Below are positions 17,756 through 27,377 of a stretch of DNA of 64,000 nucleotides, piece after piece. The position numbers and the translations under genes are program-made. This stretch comes from Variovorax sp. HW608 (GTDB lineage: Bacteria; Pseudomonadota; Gammaproteobacteria; Burkholderiales; Burkholderiaceae_C), in NCBI RefSeq assembly GCF_900090195.1, contig NZ_LT607803.1, positions 4,614,229 through 4,678,228 of the forward strand, given 5' to 3'. How positions within the stretch are numbered: the first letter of the stretch is position 1; every line of letters starts with the position of its first letter. The notes beneath the pieces were generated by a model. That model was not told the origin of the DNA and made no database searches. It saw only the letters and a program-made list of their open reading frames with translations.

Positions 17756-17962
17756 TTACTTGGCTTGGGTCTGGTAGACGTAGGGCTGCTGCGGCACCCG
17801 GCCTTCGCTGAATTCCTCCTGCAGGCTGGGGTCGAGGTGCTTGTCCCACAGCAGGGCGCGGCCGGCGCGCTGTTCGGCCTCGAGCGTCGGCTTCTTTTCC
17901 TTCATCTCTTCGATGAAGTTGGTGATCTCGGAGGTGTAGTGCGGGCGGGCGAAGATGGGCAT
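17756..17962 (-). CDS. DUF3460 family protein
   Basis: A 68-residue hydrophilic protein beginning MPIFARPHYTSEITNFIEEMKEKKPTLE and continuing with GRALLWDKHLD. This is the DUF3460 pattern, a short family seen mainly in betaproteobacteria next to scpA. Its function is unknown. The stop codon touches the scpA start, so they form a unit. Tight linkage suggests a role with condensin or in its expression, but this is inference. Confidence 0.85.
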   Translation of the reverse strand: MPIFARPHYTSEITNFIEEMKEKKPTLEAEQRAGRALLWDKHLDPSLQEEFSEGRVPQQPYVYQTQAK

Positions 17963-18066
17963 GGCGATTGAACCTTTGGGGCGGGATTTTACCGGGTGGA
18001 TTCCGCCTTGAAGCGGGCTCTGGCATGCGCTAGCGTGGCGGCTCCCAAACACCAAGGAGCCTGTCG

Positions 18067-18741
18067 ATGAAACGCCGATACACGCTATTCCTTGCTTCGA
18101 CGATCGCTGCCGCCGCACTGCTGGCCGCCTGCGCGATGGGCGGCTCGTCCGCACCGCGGAACAAGATGAGCTTCTTCATTACCAGCGCCAATCCGGGCAA
18201 GGGAGGCGACTTCGGCGGTCTCGCGGGCGCTGATCGCCATTGTCAGAGCCTCGCCGAAAGCGTCGGTGCCGGGGGCCGCACCTGGCGTGCGTACCTGAGC
18301 ACGACGGCGACGGCCGGCACTCCGGCGGTGAACGCCCGCGATCGCATCGGCAACGGGCCGTGGGTCAACGTGAAAGGCGTGACGATCGCCAACAACCTCG
18401 AGGAGCTGCACGGCACCAACAACATCGACAAGCAGACGGGCCTGACGGAAAAGGGCGAGATCGTCAGCGCGAGCGGCGACCCCGTCAACAACCATGACAT
18501 CCTGACCGGCTCGATGCCGGACGGGCGCGCTTCCACCGACATCAGCAAGGACACGACCTGCGGCAACTGGACCCAGAGCGGCGAGGGCTCCGCCATCGTC
18601 GGCCATCACAACCGCATGGGCACGAACGCGCCGCCGGCGTCGATGTCCTGGAACTCCTCGCACGCCACCCGGGGCTGCAGCCTGGAAGCTCTCAGAAGTA
18701 CCGGCGGTGCAGGCCTGATGTACTGCTTCGCGGCGAACTGA
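18067..18741 (+). CDS. Lectin-like exported lipoprotein
   Basis: The 224-residue protein has a lipoprotein signal (MKRRYTLFLASTIAAAALLAACAMGG, lipobox LAAC) and a mature domain with FFITSANPGKGGDFGGLAGADRHCQ, WRAYLST, NNHDILTGSMPDGR, TCGNWTQSGEGSAIVGHHNR and a final GLMYCFAAN. This pattern of cysteines and tryptophans resembles C-type-lectin/endostatin-like domains of bacterial exported proteins. The ligand is unknown. It stands alone between DUF3460 and the next lipoprotein gene. Confidence 0.65.
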   Translation: MKRRYTLFLASTIAAAALLAACAMGGSSAPRNKMSFFITSANPGKGGDFGGLAGADRHCQSLAESVGAGGRTWRAYLSTTATAGTPAVNARDRIGNGPWVNVKGVTIANNLEELHGTNNIDKQTGLTEKGEIVSASGDPVNNHDILTGSMPDGRASTDISKDTTCGNWTQSGEGSAIVGHHNRMGTNAPPASMSWNSSHATRGCSLEALRSTGGAGLMYCFAAN

Positions 18742-18786
18742 CGGCGACGGCTAGACTTTCCGTCCCGTGCAATTTCCTGGGACGGT

Positions 18787-19290
18787 ATGCAGCCATCGAC
18801 AATCCGCCGCGGCATCGCGGCTCTTCTGCTTCTGACCACCATGTTCTGGCTTCTCGGCTGCGACTCGAAGCGCATCAGCGAACTGGAGGAGGGCGTCTCC
18901 ACCGAGGCCGACGTCCGCGCGCGCTTCGGCGTGCCCGAGAACGTCTGGGACACGCCGGCCGGCCGGGTCTTCGAATACAACCGCCAGCCGCAGGGCCAGA
19001 AGAACTACATGATCACGATCGGCCCCGACGGCAAGATGAGCGCGCTGCGCCAGGTGCTCACGCCGGAGAACTTCGCCAAGGTCACGCCCGGCATGCCGAT
19101 GGAGGATATGCGCCGGCTGCTCGGCAAGCCCGCCAGGCGCACGCCGTACCCGCTCAAGAGCCAGACCGAATGGGAATGGCGCTGGGTCCAGCCGCCGAAT
19201 TCGCCGATGGTGTTCACCGCCACGGTGGATGACGCGCAGCGCGTGGTCAGCGCGGGTTCGTCGCCCGACCGCAGCGTGGAAGCACCTTAG
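18787..19290 (+). CDS. BamE/SmpA-like outer-membrane lipoprotein
   Basis: The 167-residue protein has a lipoprotein signal ending LLGC (cysteine near residue 24) and two copies of a BamE-like element: GVSTEADVRARFGVPENVWDTPAGRVFEYN, and VTPGMPMEDMRRLLGKPARRTPYPLKSQTEWEWRW. BamE stabilises the outer-membrane beta-barrel assembly machine, but this protein is longer and not in the usual fur/recN setting, so it is probably a paralogue. Its stop overlaps that of the convergent SulP gene. Confidence 0.7.
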   Translation: MQPSTIRRGIAALLLLTTMFWLLGCDSKRISELEEGVSTEADVRARFGVPENVWDTPAGRVFEYNRQPQGQKNYMITIGPDGKMSALRQVLTPENFAKVTPGMPMEDMRRLLGKPARRTPYPLKSQTEWEWRWVQPPNSPMVFTATVDDAQRVVSAGSSPDRSVEAP

Positions 19291-20972
19291 CCCTCATCGG
19301 CGCGCGGCATGCCCGATGCCAGTTCGTCCGCGAAGCCCGAGCGGACGATGACCTCCAGCGGCTGCGGCTGCAGTGATTCGATGCTGAGCGCACCGCCGCG
19401 CCCGAGCACCGTTTTGTGCAGCTGCCGCAGCGCATCGAGCCCGGTCGCGTCGAGCGAGATGAGGTGCATCGCATCGAGCACCACCGTCATGCCGCGCGGC
19501 GCGCGCTCGACCGCCTGCGCCGCCGCATCCAGCTTGGCCGCCGCGCCGAAGAAGAGCGCCCCGTAGAGCCTGAAGGTCAGCACCGGCGGTTCCAGCGAGA
19601 CCATCTCGACGTTGAACAGCCCGCTCATGCGCCGGATGAAGAGGGCGCAGGCGAGCACGATGCCTGCCTGCACGGCGACCGTGAGGTCGAACACCACGGT
19701 GAGGAAGAAGGTGCCCAGCATCAGCAGCCGGTAGTGGCGGCTGAAGCGCCGCAGCATGTACGGCGAGAACTCGCGCCATTCGCCCATGTTCCAGGCCACG
19801 AAGACCAGGATGCCCGCCAGCACCGCGAGCGGCACGTGTTGCGCCAGCGGTGCGGCCACGAGCACCACGGCCATCAGGCTCATCGCATGCACGATGCCGG
19901 CGATCGGCGAAGTGGCGCCCGCGCGCACGTTGGTGACGGTGCGCGCGATGGTGCCCGTCGCCGGCATGCCGCCGAAGAAAGGTGCGACCGTGTTCGCGAT
20001 GCCCTGCGCCATGAGCTCCTGGTTGGGATCGTGGCGCGGCAGCCCGCTGACCTGGTCGGCGATGCGCGCACACAGGAGCGACTCGATCGCGCCCAGCGCC
20101 GCGATGGTGAGCGTCGGCGTCACGAGCTGCTTGACCGTCTCCCACGAGAAATCGGGCAGCGCAAAAGCCGGAAGGCCCTGCGGGATGCCGCCGAACCGGG
20201 TGCCGATGGTTTCGACCTGCAGACTGAATCCCCACGACACCAGCGTGAGCGTGACGAGCGCCACGATCGGCCCCGGCACGCGCGAGCCCGCCCGCACCGC
20301 GCGCGTATCGGCCACGCGACCCAGCACGATGCGCACCGCGTGACCGAAGCGGGTCGAGTCGTGCAGCAGCCTGGGCCAGGCGAACAAGCCGACGAGGCAA
20401 GCCAGGCCGAGCCCGAAGGCGTAGGGATTGAAGGTGTCGAGGTGGGTCGCCAGCGCGTGCAGCTGCGAGAACATGTCGGCCGGCATCTTCTCGATCGACA
20501 GGCCGAGCCAGTCCTTGATCTGCGAGATGAGGATCAGCGCCGCAATGCCGTTGGTGAAGCCGATCACGATCGACACCGGCACGTAGCGCACCAGCGTGCC
20601 GAGCCGGAACAGGCCCAAGAGGAAGAGCAGCACGCCGGCGCAAGCGGTGGCGATCAGCAGGTTGGCCACGCCGTAGCGTTCGACGATGCCGTAGACGATC
20701 ACGATGAAGGCGCCCGCCGGTCCCCCGATCTGCACCGCCGAGCCGCCGAGGGCGGAGATGAGGAAGCCCGCGATGATCGCGGTCCAGATGCCGGCCTCGG
20801 GCTTGAGCCCGGATGCGATCGCGAAGGCCATCGCGAGCGGCAGCGCGACGATGCCGACCGTCGCGCCCGCGGCTGCATCCTTGAGGAAGCGCTCCCTGTT
20901 GTAGCCCGCCAGCGCGTCGATCAGTCGGGGACGGAACGAAGCGATCGGGCGCCGGGTCGTCATGGGGGCCAT
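19287..20972 (-). CDS. SulP-family anion transporter with STAS domain
   Basis: The 561-residue inner-membrane protein has about 12 transmembrane helices (residues 30-430), with the SulP signatures GIVALPLAMAFAIASGLKPEAGIWTAIIAGF and GLPRHDPNQELMAQGIAN, followed by a cytoplasmic STAS domain (about 445-550, VVLDAMHLISLDATGLDAL). SulP proteins carry sulfate, bicarbonate or dicarboxylates; the substrate cannot be told here. A second ATG at codon 4 is also possible. No carbonic anhydrase or sulfur-assimilation gene adjoins it. Confidence 0.88.
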   Translation of the reverse strand: MAPMTTRRPIASFRPRLIDALAGYNRERFLKDAAAGATVGIVALPLAMAFAIASGLKPEAGIWTAIIAGFLISALGGSAVQIGGPAGAFIVIVYGIVERYGVANLLIATACAGVLLFLLGLFRLGTLVRYVPVSIVIGFTNGIAALILISQIKDWLGLSIEKMPADMFSQLHALATHLDTFNPYAFGLGLACLVGLFAWPRLLHDSTRFGHAVRIVLGRVADTRAVRAGSRVPGPIVALVTLTLVSWGFSLQVETIGTRFGGIPQGLPAFALPDFSWETVKQLVTPTLTIAALGAIESLLCARIADQVSGLPRHDPNQELMAQGIANTVAPFFGGMPATGTIARTVTNVRAGATSPIAGIVHAMSLMAVVLVAAPLAQHVPLAVLAGILVFVAWNMGEWREFSPYMLRRFSRHYRLLMLGTFFLTVVFDLTVAVQAGIVLACALFIRRMSGLFNVEMVSLEPPVLTFRLYGALFFGAAAKLDAAAQAVERAPRGMTVVLDAMHLISLDATGLDALRQLHKTVLGRGGALSIESLQPQPLEVIVRSGFADELASGMPRADEG

Positions 20973-20999
20973 TGTGGACGCGCCCCCGTGACAAACACG

Positions 21000-21218
21000 C
21001 TAATTCGAGTCGCCGGGCAGCACCGCATCGGCGGCCGCGCCCACCGCCTTGCCGGTGATGCGCGCCGTGCCGATCGCGGCATCGGCCGCGAGACCGACGG
21101 CGCCGGCGCCCACGCTCACGGCGGTGCTGGTGACCGCGACAGCGGCGCCGGCTACCGCGCATCCGCCCAGCGCCACGGTGCACGCCAGCGCGACGAAGAG
21201 GCCGATTCGCCGCATCAT
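21000..21218 (-). CDS. Small Ala/Gly-rich lipoprotein downstream of metG
   Basis: The 72-residue protein begins MMRRIGLFVALACTVALGGCAVAG, a lipoprotein signal with the cysteine at residue 20. The mature part is almost entirely Ala, Gly and Val (VSVGAGAVGLAADAAIGTARITGKAVGAAADAV), a weakly amphipathic, glycine-zipper-like sequence. Its start lies two bases after the metG stop, so translation is probably coupled. Related short proteins occur at this place in Comamonadaceae; the function is unknown. Confidence 0.65.
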   Translation of the reverse strand: MMRRIGLFVALACTVALGGCAVAGAAVAVTSTAVSVGAGAVGLAADAAIGTARITGKAVGAAADAVLPGDSN

Positions 21219-21220
21219 GA

Positions 21221-23299
21221 TCAACGGACCCTCATGCCCGGGATGGCCCCGGGCCACGGCTCGAGCACATAGATGCCCGGCGTCGCCTTCTCGTCCGCGT
21301 GGCTGGCGGCCAGCACCATGCCTTCGGAGATGCCGAACTTCATCTTGCGCGGCGCGAGGTTCGCCACCATCACGGTGAGCTTGCCCACCAGCTGCTCGGG
21401 CTGGTAGACCGAGGCGATGCCCGAGAACACGTTGCGCGTCCGGCCTTCGCCGACGTCGAGCGTGAGATGCAGGAGCTTGGTCGAGCCTTCGACCTTCTGG
21501 CATTCCACGATCTTCGCGATGCGCAGGTCGATCTTCGCGAAGTCGTCGATGGTGATCGTCGGCGCGATGCCTTCGCCGCCGGGCAATTCGGTGGCGGCAG
21601 CAGGCGCCGCGGCCGGCTCGGGCGGCTCGAAGAGCTGGTCGAGCTGCTTGGCATCGACGCGCTGCATCAGGTGCTTGTAGTCGTTGATCGCATGGCCCGC
21701 GCCGAGCAGCCTGCCGGCGTCGGCCGAGACCAGCGGCGCGCTGCCCAGGAAGGCCTCGACCTGCGCCGCGAGCGCCGGCAGCACCGGCTTCAGGTAGATC
21801 GTCAGCAGGCGGAAGGCCTCGATGCAGGCGCTGCAGACATCGTGCAGGCGCGCATCCATGCCTTCCTTCTTGGCGAGTTCCCAGGGCTTGTTCTGGTCGA
21901 CGTACTCGTTGACCTTGTCGGCCAGCCCCATGATCTCGCGCAGTGCGCGTGCGTAGTCGCGGGTGTCGTAGAGCGTCTGCATCGAAGCCGATGCCGCCTG
22001 CAGCGCCGACAGCAGTGCCGCGCCATCCGCCGACACCGTGCCCAGCTTGCCGCCGAAGCGCTTGGCGATGAAGCCCGCCGCGCGGCTCGCGATGTTGATG
22101 TACTTGCCGATCAGGTCGGCGTTCACGCGGGCGATGAAGTCGTCGGGGTTGAAGTCGACGTCCTCCACCTTGGCGTTGAGCTTGGCCGCGATGTAGTAGC
22201 GCAGCCACTCGGGGTTCATGCCGATCGAGAGGTACTTGAGCGGGTCGATGCCGGTGCCGCGGCTCTTGCTCATCTTCTCGCCCGACACCGTGATGAAGCC
22301 GTGCACGTTGACCTGGCTCGGTGTCTTGCGGCCGCTGAACTGCAGCATCGCGGGCCAGAACAGGGTGTGGAAGTAGACGATGTCCTTGCCGATGAAGTGC
22401 ACCTGCTCCACCGACGGATCGGCGACGAAGTCGTCGAAGCTCTGTGCGGTGCGCGAAGGCGCGTGCCAGTGGTTGGCCGCCTGGCCCTTGTCGAAGTGGT
22501 TCTTCAGGCTCGCGAGGTAGCCCACCGGCGCATCGAGCCAGACGTAGAAGTACTTGCCCGGCGCGTCGGGGATCTCGATGCCGAAGTAGGGCGCCTCGCG
22601 CGAGATGTCCCAGTCGGCCATGCCGGCCTCGAACCACTCGCCGGCCTTGCGCGCCATCTCGGGCTGCAGCTTGCCGTCCTGCGTCCAGGCCTTGAGGAAG
22701 TCGACCACCTGCGGGTCGGAGAGCTTGAAGAAGAAGTGCTCCGAGCTGCGCAGTTCGGGCGCCGCGCCGGTCAGCGTCGAATAGGGGCTGATGAGTTCGG
22801 TCGGCGAATAGACGCTGCTGCAGACCTCGCAGGCGTCGCCGTACTGGTCCTTGGCATGGCACACCGGGCACTCGCCCTTGATGAAGCGATCGGCAAGGAA
22901 CATGCCCTTGACCGGGTCATAGAACTGTTCGACCGCCCGACTGGTGATGAGGCCTGCGGCCTTGAGCCGCTTGTAGACGCCCTGGACCAGTTCCTTGTTC
23001 TCGGGCGATGCCGTGGAATGCCAGTTGTCGAAGCGGATGTGGAAGCCGTCGAGGTATTCCTTGCGTCCGGCAGAGATGCCTGCCACGAATTCCTGCGGAG
23101 TGACGCCGGCCTTCTCTGCCGAGATCATGATGGCTGCCCCGTGCGCGTCGTCGGCACCCACGAAGTGCACCATGTGCCCCTGCATGCGCTGGAAGCGCAC
23201 CCAGATGTCGGCCTGGATGTATTCCATGATGTGGCCGACATGGAACTTGCCGTTGGCGTAGGGCAGGGCGGTGGTGACGAAGAGTTTGCGCTGGGACAT
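21221..23299 (-). CDS. metG: Methionyl-tRNA synthetase
   Basis: MetG charges tRNA-Met and initiator tRNA. The 692-residue protein has the HIGH-type motif FHVGH near residue 21, a zinc knuckle ([17 protein letters not shown]), the KMSKS loop and the C-terminal EMAPII-like tRNA-binding domain (about 585-692, [21 protein letters not shown]) that makes it dimeric. The ATG at 23299 ([17 protein letters not shown]) is the family start; an upstream in-frame ATG would add 27 unrelated residues. A small lipoprotein gene follows directly. Confidence 0.97.
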   Translation of the reverse strand: MSQRKLFVTTALPYANGKFHVGHIMEYIQADIWVRFQRMQGHMVHFVGADDAHGAAIMISAEKAGVTPQEFVAGISAGRKEYLDGFHIRFDNWHSTASPENKELVQGVYKRLKAAGLITSRAVEQFYDPVKGMFLADRFIKGECPVCHAKDQYGDACEVCSSVYSPTELISPYSTLTGAAPELRSSEHFFFKLSDPQVVDFLKAWTQDGKLQPEMARKAGEWFEAGMADWDISREAPYFGIEIPDAPGKYFYVWLDAPVGYLASLKNHFDKGQAANHWHAPSRTAQSFDDFVADPSVEQVHFIGKDIVYFHTLFWPAMLQFSGRKTPSQVNVHGFITVSGEKMSKSRGTGIDPLKYLSIGMNPEWLRYYIAAKLNAKVEDVDFNPDDFIARVNADLIGKYINIASRAAGFIAKRFGGKLGTVSADGAALLSALQAASASMQTLYDTRDYARALREIMGLADKVNEYVDQNKPWELAKKEGMDARLHDVCSACIEAFRLLTIYLKPVLPALAAQVEAFLGSAPLVSADAGRLLGAGHAINDYKHLMQRVDAKQLDQLFEPPEPAAAPAAATELPGGEGIAPTITIDDFAKIDLRIAKIVECQKVEGSTKLLHLTLDVGEGRTRNVFSGIASVYQPEQLVGKLTVMVANLAPRKMKFGISEGMVLAASHADEKATPGIYVLEPWPGAIPGMRVR

Positions 23300-23429
23300 C
23301 GCGTGGTGCGCTTTCGGGGAGATCAGAAAACGAGCTGGACCGGAGGGCGGCGCAAGCCGCCGGGACCAGCAGGAGGACACGCATTTTAGGTGCCGGGGCT
23401 ATAGTCGTCCCGCCAACCGGAGTTCCGCC

Positions 23430-23897
23430 GTGATCACCGCTTACGAAATCACCCTTGCCCAGGCGGCCGACGCCGGGGCGATCGCGGAGCTGTCCCGCGA
23501 CGCCATCGAGCGGGGGCTTTCATGGCGCTGGACCGAACGCCGCGTGCTGCGCGCCATCCGCAGCGAGGAGACCAACGTGGCCGTGGCGCGCCGGGACGGC
23601 ATGCTCCTGGGCTTCGGGATCATGCAGTACGGCGACGACGAGGCGCACATCGCGCTCTTCGCCGTCAGCGCCCAGCATCGCCGCCTGGGCGTGGGCTCCG
23701 CGCTGCTGGCATGGTTCGAAGCCACCGCCGCCGTGGCCGGCCTCAGCGCGATACGGCTCGAGGCGCGGATCGGCAACGCGCCGGCCAAGGCCTTCTACCG
23801 GCGGCACGGCTTCACGGAATACGCGTCGAGCCCGGGCTACTACGAGGACGTGGAAGACGCGGTGCGGATGGTCAAGCGTCTCGGCGTGGAGCCCTGA
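23430..23897 (+). CDS. GNAT-family N-acetyltransferase
   Basis: The 155-residue protein has the GNAT fold: beta strands before ALFAVSAQHRRLGVGSALLAWFE, which is the acetyl-CoA-binding motif A (R/Q-x-x-G-x-G/A as RRLGVG), and the C-terminal NAPAKAFYRRHGF motif. The start is GTG. The acceptor is unknown. The last 26 bases overlap the convergent patatin gene. No operon partner is evident. Confidence 0.85.
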   Translation: MITAYEITLAQAADAGAIAELSRDAIERGLSWRWTERRVLRAIRSEETNVAVARRDGMLLGFGIMQYGDDEAHIALFAVSAQHRRLGVGSALLAWFEATAAVAGLSAIRLEARIGNAPAKAFYRRHGFTEYASSPGYYEDVEDAVRMVKRLGVEP

Positions 23898-25137
23898 GGC
23901 CGTCCGGCGAGTCTTCGCAGCGCCGCCAGCCGAAGAATCGGCGGATCGCAGCGCGCTGCTCCATCGCATCCGACCGCCCGAGCGCGATCAGCTCGCGCGT
24001 GAAGGCCTTCTCGAACAGCAGGTAGCTCGCGAGCGCCGCGCCCTTGAGCTCTTCCGCCGCGCGCGGCATCGAGGGCTCGCCGAGCAGGCTGCGCACGGCC
24101 GGCGGCAGGGCGTGCGCGTGCCGCGCGGCGATCAGGTCCACGCGCTGCGACGGCGCGATCAGCAACAGCTCGACGTGCCGCAGCGCGGTTCGATGGCGCG
24201 CCTCGAGCGGGATCAGCGACAGGGTGTCGTTGATGCGGCGCAGGCGCTCCACGTCGGCGGTCAGCGAATCCAGGAAGATGCTCGAAAGCGTATGCCCGGC
24301 GATCTGCGCCAGCGACGGATAGCCGCTGAGCGCGTTCGGCGCCAGCACCTCCTGCGGCTCCTCGATGCGGCCGGAGCCGATCGCGAGGACGCGCCGCGCG
24401 CCCAGGTGGATGGCCGCCGACAGCGGCGCCGACTGCCGCATCGAGCCGTCGCCGAAGTACTCCAGGTGCGCGCCCATGTCGAGCGCCGTCGCCGGGAACA
24501 CGAAGGGAATCGCCGAGGACGCGAGCAGATGGTCGTAGGTGATGCGCACCGGCACCGCCATGCGCTTGGAGCGGACCCACGGCTGCTGGTGCGGGCCGGC
24601 CTGGTAGAAGGTCACGTGCTCGCCCGACCCGTAGCTCGATGCGGTCACAGCCAGCGCGTCGAGATGGCCCTTTGCCATCAGGTCGTCCAGCCGGGCCAGC
24701 GGCACCATCTGCTCCAGCAACTGGCGCAGCGGCGTGTTGTCGAGCAGCGAGCGCAGGCCGCTGCGCCGCCATTTGGCGATCAGCCAGCCGGCTGACAGCA
24801 GGCGCGCCCACGGGGCGTCGCTGCGCACCACGCTCAGCGCGTCGGCGCGGTAGACCTGGCCGGGGCCGAGGCCGGACCAGGCGCGTCCGATCATCCGCAC
24901 GGTGGCCTCGAAGTCATCGGCCCCGCAGGCGAGCGCCGCGGCGTTGATCGCGCCCGCCGAGGTGCCGGTGATGATCTGGAAGGGATTGATGCGCGAGCGT
25001 TCGCCGGCGCTGCGCCGCAGCCTGCCGATCGCCTGCAGCACGCCGGCCTGGTAGGCCGCACGCGCACCGCCGCCGGTCAGGACCAGACCCACGGGCGAGA
25101 TGTCGATGTTCGGCGGATCGTTCGGGACGGAAGGCAT
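23872..25137 (-). CDS. Patatin-like phospholipase
   Basis: The 421-residue protein contains the patatin oxyanion motif GGGARAAYQAGVL (about 22-34), the nucleophile elbow GTSAG (about 58-62) and the Asp of the Ser-Asp dyad in FGDGSMRQ. Bacterial patatins hydrolyse phospholipids or other acyl esters. A DUF3336-like or long C-terminal helical region (about 290-421) is extra to the core. No signal peptide is seen. It lies between the GNAT gene (convergent overlap) and the CysB-type regulator on the same strand, 33 bases apart. Confidence 0.88.
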   Translation of the reverse strand: MPSVPNDPPNIDISPVGLVLTGGGARAAYQAGVLQAIGRLRRSAGERSRINPFQIITGTSAGAINAAALACGADDFEATVRMIGRAWSGLGPGQVYRADALSVVRSDAPWARLLSAGWLIAKWRRSGLRSLLDNTPLRQLLEQMVPLARLDDLMAKGHLDALAVTASSYGSGEHVTFYQAGPHQQPWVRSKRMAVPVRITYDHLLASSAIPFVFPATALDMGAHLEYFGDGSMRQSAPLSAAIHLGARRVLAIGSGRIEEPQEVLAPNALSGYPSLAQIAGHTLSSIFLDSLTADVERLRRINDTLSLIPLEARHRTALRHVELLLIAPSQRVDLIAARHAHALPPAVRSLLGEPSMPRAAEELKGAALASYLLFEKAFTRELIALGRSDAMEQRAAIRRFFGWRRCEDSPDGLRAPRRDA

Positions 25138-25170
25138 GCGCTGGGCGCAAGCGTACCCGGTCCCGGCGGA

Positions 25171-26112
25171 TCAGGATTCGATCTGCGCCGCGGGGTCCTC
25201 CGCCAGCGCCTTCTCCACCACCTCGCGCGGCAGCGTCGGCGCAAACGATTCGATGAAGGCGTGCACGTAGCCGCGCAGGTAGCTGCCGCGCCGCACCGCG
25301 AGCTTGGTCAGGTGGATGCCGAACAGCTCGCCCGCGTCGAGCGCCTGCAAGTGCGTGTCGCGCTCGGCCTCGTAGGCGATGCCGGCGACGATGCCCACGC
25401 CCATGCCCAGCTGCGCGTAGGTCTTGATGACGTCCGCGTCCATCGCGGTCAGCACGATGTTGGGCGCGAGGCCGCGTTCCTCGAAGGCCCTGTCGATGCG
25501 CGTGCGGCCCGTGAAGCCGGTGTCGTAGGTGATCAGCGGATGCTTCGCGAGCGCCCCCAGCGTCAGCGGCTGGTCGAGCAGCGCATGCCCGGGCGGCACT
25601 ACCACCGAATGCGTCCAGCGGTAGCAGGGCAGCGCGACGAGCTGCGGGTAGTCGCCGAGCGCTTCGGTCGCGATGCCGACGTCGGCCTCGCCGTCGAGCA
25701 GCATCTGCGCGATCTGCTTGGGCGAGCCCTGGTGCAGGTGCAGCTTCACGTCGGGAAACTGGGCCCGGAACTCCTGCACCGCCACCGGCAGCGCATAGCG
25801 TGCCTGGGAGTGCGTGGCCGCGACCGAGAGCAGCCCGGTCTGCCGCGCGACGAATTCCTGGCCCGCGAGCTTCAGGTTCGCGCTCTCCAGCAGCATGCGC
25901 TCGATGATCGGCAGCACATGGCCGCCGGGCTCGGTGAGGCCCGTGAGCCGCTTGCCGGCGCGCACGAAGAGCTCGATGCCCAGCTCTTCCTCGAGTTCGC
26001 GGATCTGCCGGCTCACGCCGGGCTGGGAGGTGTGAAGCTGATGAGCGACTTCGGTCAGGTTGAAGCCGCAGCGCACGGCCTCGCGCACCGAGCGCAATTG
26101 TTGGAAATTCAT
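25171..26112 (-). CDS. CysB-type LysR regulator
   Basis: The 313-residue LysR-type regulator starts MNFQQLRSVREAVRCGFNLTEVA, with the winged helix (LHTSQPGVSRQIRELEEELGIELF) and an effector domain containing VAATHSQARYALP and the CysB/Cbl signature TYAQLGMGVGIVAGIAYE. CysB proteins control sulfur assimilation genes in response to acetylserine. The preferred start gives the family N terminus; an ATG 60 bases upstream is less likely. It is divergent from apbC. Confidence 0.88.
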   Translation of the reverse strand: MNFQQLRSVREAVRCGFNLTEVAHQLHTSQPGVSRQIRELEEELGIELFVRAGKRLTGLTEPGGHVLPIIERMLLESANLKLAGQEFVARQTGLLSVAATHSQARYALPVAVQEFRAQFPDVKLHLHQGSPKQIAQMLLDGEADVGIATEALGDYPQLVALPCYRWTHSVVVPPGHALLDQPLTLGALAKHPLITYDTGFTGRTRIDRAFEERGLAPNIVLTAMDADVIKTYAQLGMGVGIVAGIAYEAERDTHLQALDAGELFGIHLTKLAVRRGSYLRGYVHAFIESFAPTLPREVVEKALAEDPAAQIES

Positions 26113-26269
26113 GACGGTCTTCATTGTCCGAAGCGGCGTGCCGATCGCGAACGAACGAATCGTTGGTTCCAAATGGCGAAATGATCTTTGGCCCCCATGG
26201 GCAAGCGCCGCGCGGCGCCGGCGCCTGCCGCCGCCGCACTAGACTAGCTGCCATTCAGGAGTTACTCAG

Positions 26270-27361
26270 ATGGCAGTTACACAAGAGGCGCTCGCAAGCG
26301 CACTCCAGGCGGTCCAGGACCCCAACACCGGCAAGGATTTCGTCAGCACCAAGGCGTTGAAGAACGTCCAGATCCAGGGCGGCGACGTCGCGTTCGACAT
26401 CGAGCTCGGCTACCCGGCCAAGAGCCAGGTGCCCGAGATCCGCAAGGCGCTCGTGGCGGCCGCGAAGGCGGTGCCGGGCGTGCAGAACGTCTCGGTCAAC
26501 GTCACGACCAAGGTCATCAGCCATGCGGTGCAGCGCGGCGTGCAGCTGATGCCCAACGTGAAGAACATCATCGCGGTCGCATCGGGCAAGGGCGGCGTCG
26601 GCAAGAGCACCACCGCGGTCAACCTCGCGCTCGCGCTCGCGGCCGAGGGGGCGAAGGTGGGCCTGCTCGACGCCGACATCTACGGCCCGAGCCAGCCGAT
26701 GATGCTGGGCATCGACCGCCGGCCCGAGAGCGAGGACGGCAAGACCATGGAGCCGCTGGAGAACCACGGTGTGCAGGTCATGTCGATCGGCTTCCTGGTC
26801 GACCAGGACGAGGCCATGATCTGGCGCGGCCCGATGGCCACGCAGGCGCTGGAGCAGCTGCTGCGCCAGACCAACTGGAAGGACCTCGACTACCTGATCG
26901 TCGACCTGCCGCCGGGCACCGGCGACATCCAGCTCACGCTCTCGCAGCGCGTGCCGATGACCGGCGCGGTGATCGTCACCACGCCGCAGGACATCGCGCT
27001 GCTCGACGCCAAGAAGGGCATCAAGATGTTCGAGAAGGTCGGCGTGCCGATCCTCGGCATCGTCGAGAACATGGCGGTGCACGTGTGCTCCAACTGCGGC
27101 CATGTCGAGCACATCTTCGGCGCCGAGGGCGGCAAGAAGATGGCCGAGCAGTACAAGATGGAGTACCTCGGCGCGCTGCCGCTGGACATCAACATCCGCC
27201 TGCAGGCCGACAGCGGCAAGCCGACGGTGGTGGCCGACCCCGACGGCGAGGTGGCAGGCATCTACAAGGCGGTCGCGCGCCGCGTCGCGGTGGGCATCGC
27301 CGAGAAGGCCAAGGACTTCTCGTCGAAATTCCCGACCATCACGATCTCCAAGAACACCTGA
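26270..27361 (+). CDS. apbC: Iron-sulfur cluster carrier ApbC/Mrp
   Basis: The 363-residue P-loop ATPase has an N-terminal DUF59/MIP18-like domain (about 1-85), the deviant Walker A motif ASGKGGVGKST near residue 105, Walker B (LIVDLPPGTGD) and the CxxC (CSNCGHVEHIF, near 271) that holds a bridging Fe-S cluster in the dimer. It delivers 4Fe-4S clusters to target enzymes. It is followed 16 bases later by the LysR gene at the edge of the formate island, where many Fe-S proteins are encoded. Confidence 0.95.
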   Translation: MAVTQEALASALQAVQDPNTGKDFVSTKALKNVQIQGGDVAFDIELGYPAKSQVPEIRKALVAAAKAVPGVQNVSVNVTTKVISHAVQRGVQLMPNVKNIIAVASGKGGVGKSTTAVNLALALAAEGAKVGLLDADIYGPSQPMMLGIDRRPESEDGKTMEPLENHGVQVMSIGFLVDQDEAMIWRGPMATQALEQLLRQTNWKDLDYLIVDLPPGTGDIQLTLSQRVPMTGAVIVTTPQDIALLDAKKGIKMFEKVGVPILGIVENMAVHVCSNCGHVEHIFGAEGGKKMAEQYKMEYLGALPLDINIRLQADSGKPTVVADPDGEVAGIYKAVARRVAVGIAEKAKDFSSKFPTITISKNT

Positions 27362-27377
27362 GGCCTGCAGCGCTCGC

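Noticed and set aside
19416..23389. Two long plus-strand frames (about 620 and 700 codons) opposite the SulP and metG genes
   Set aside because: No domain and skewed His/Arg-rich composition; the minus-strand genes are unmistakable.
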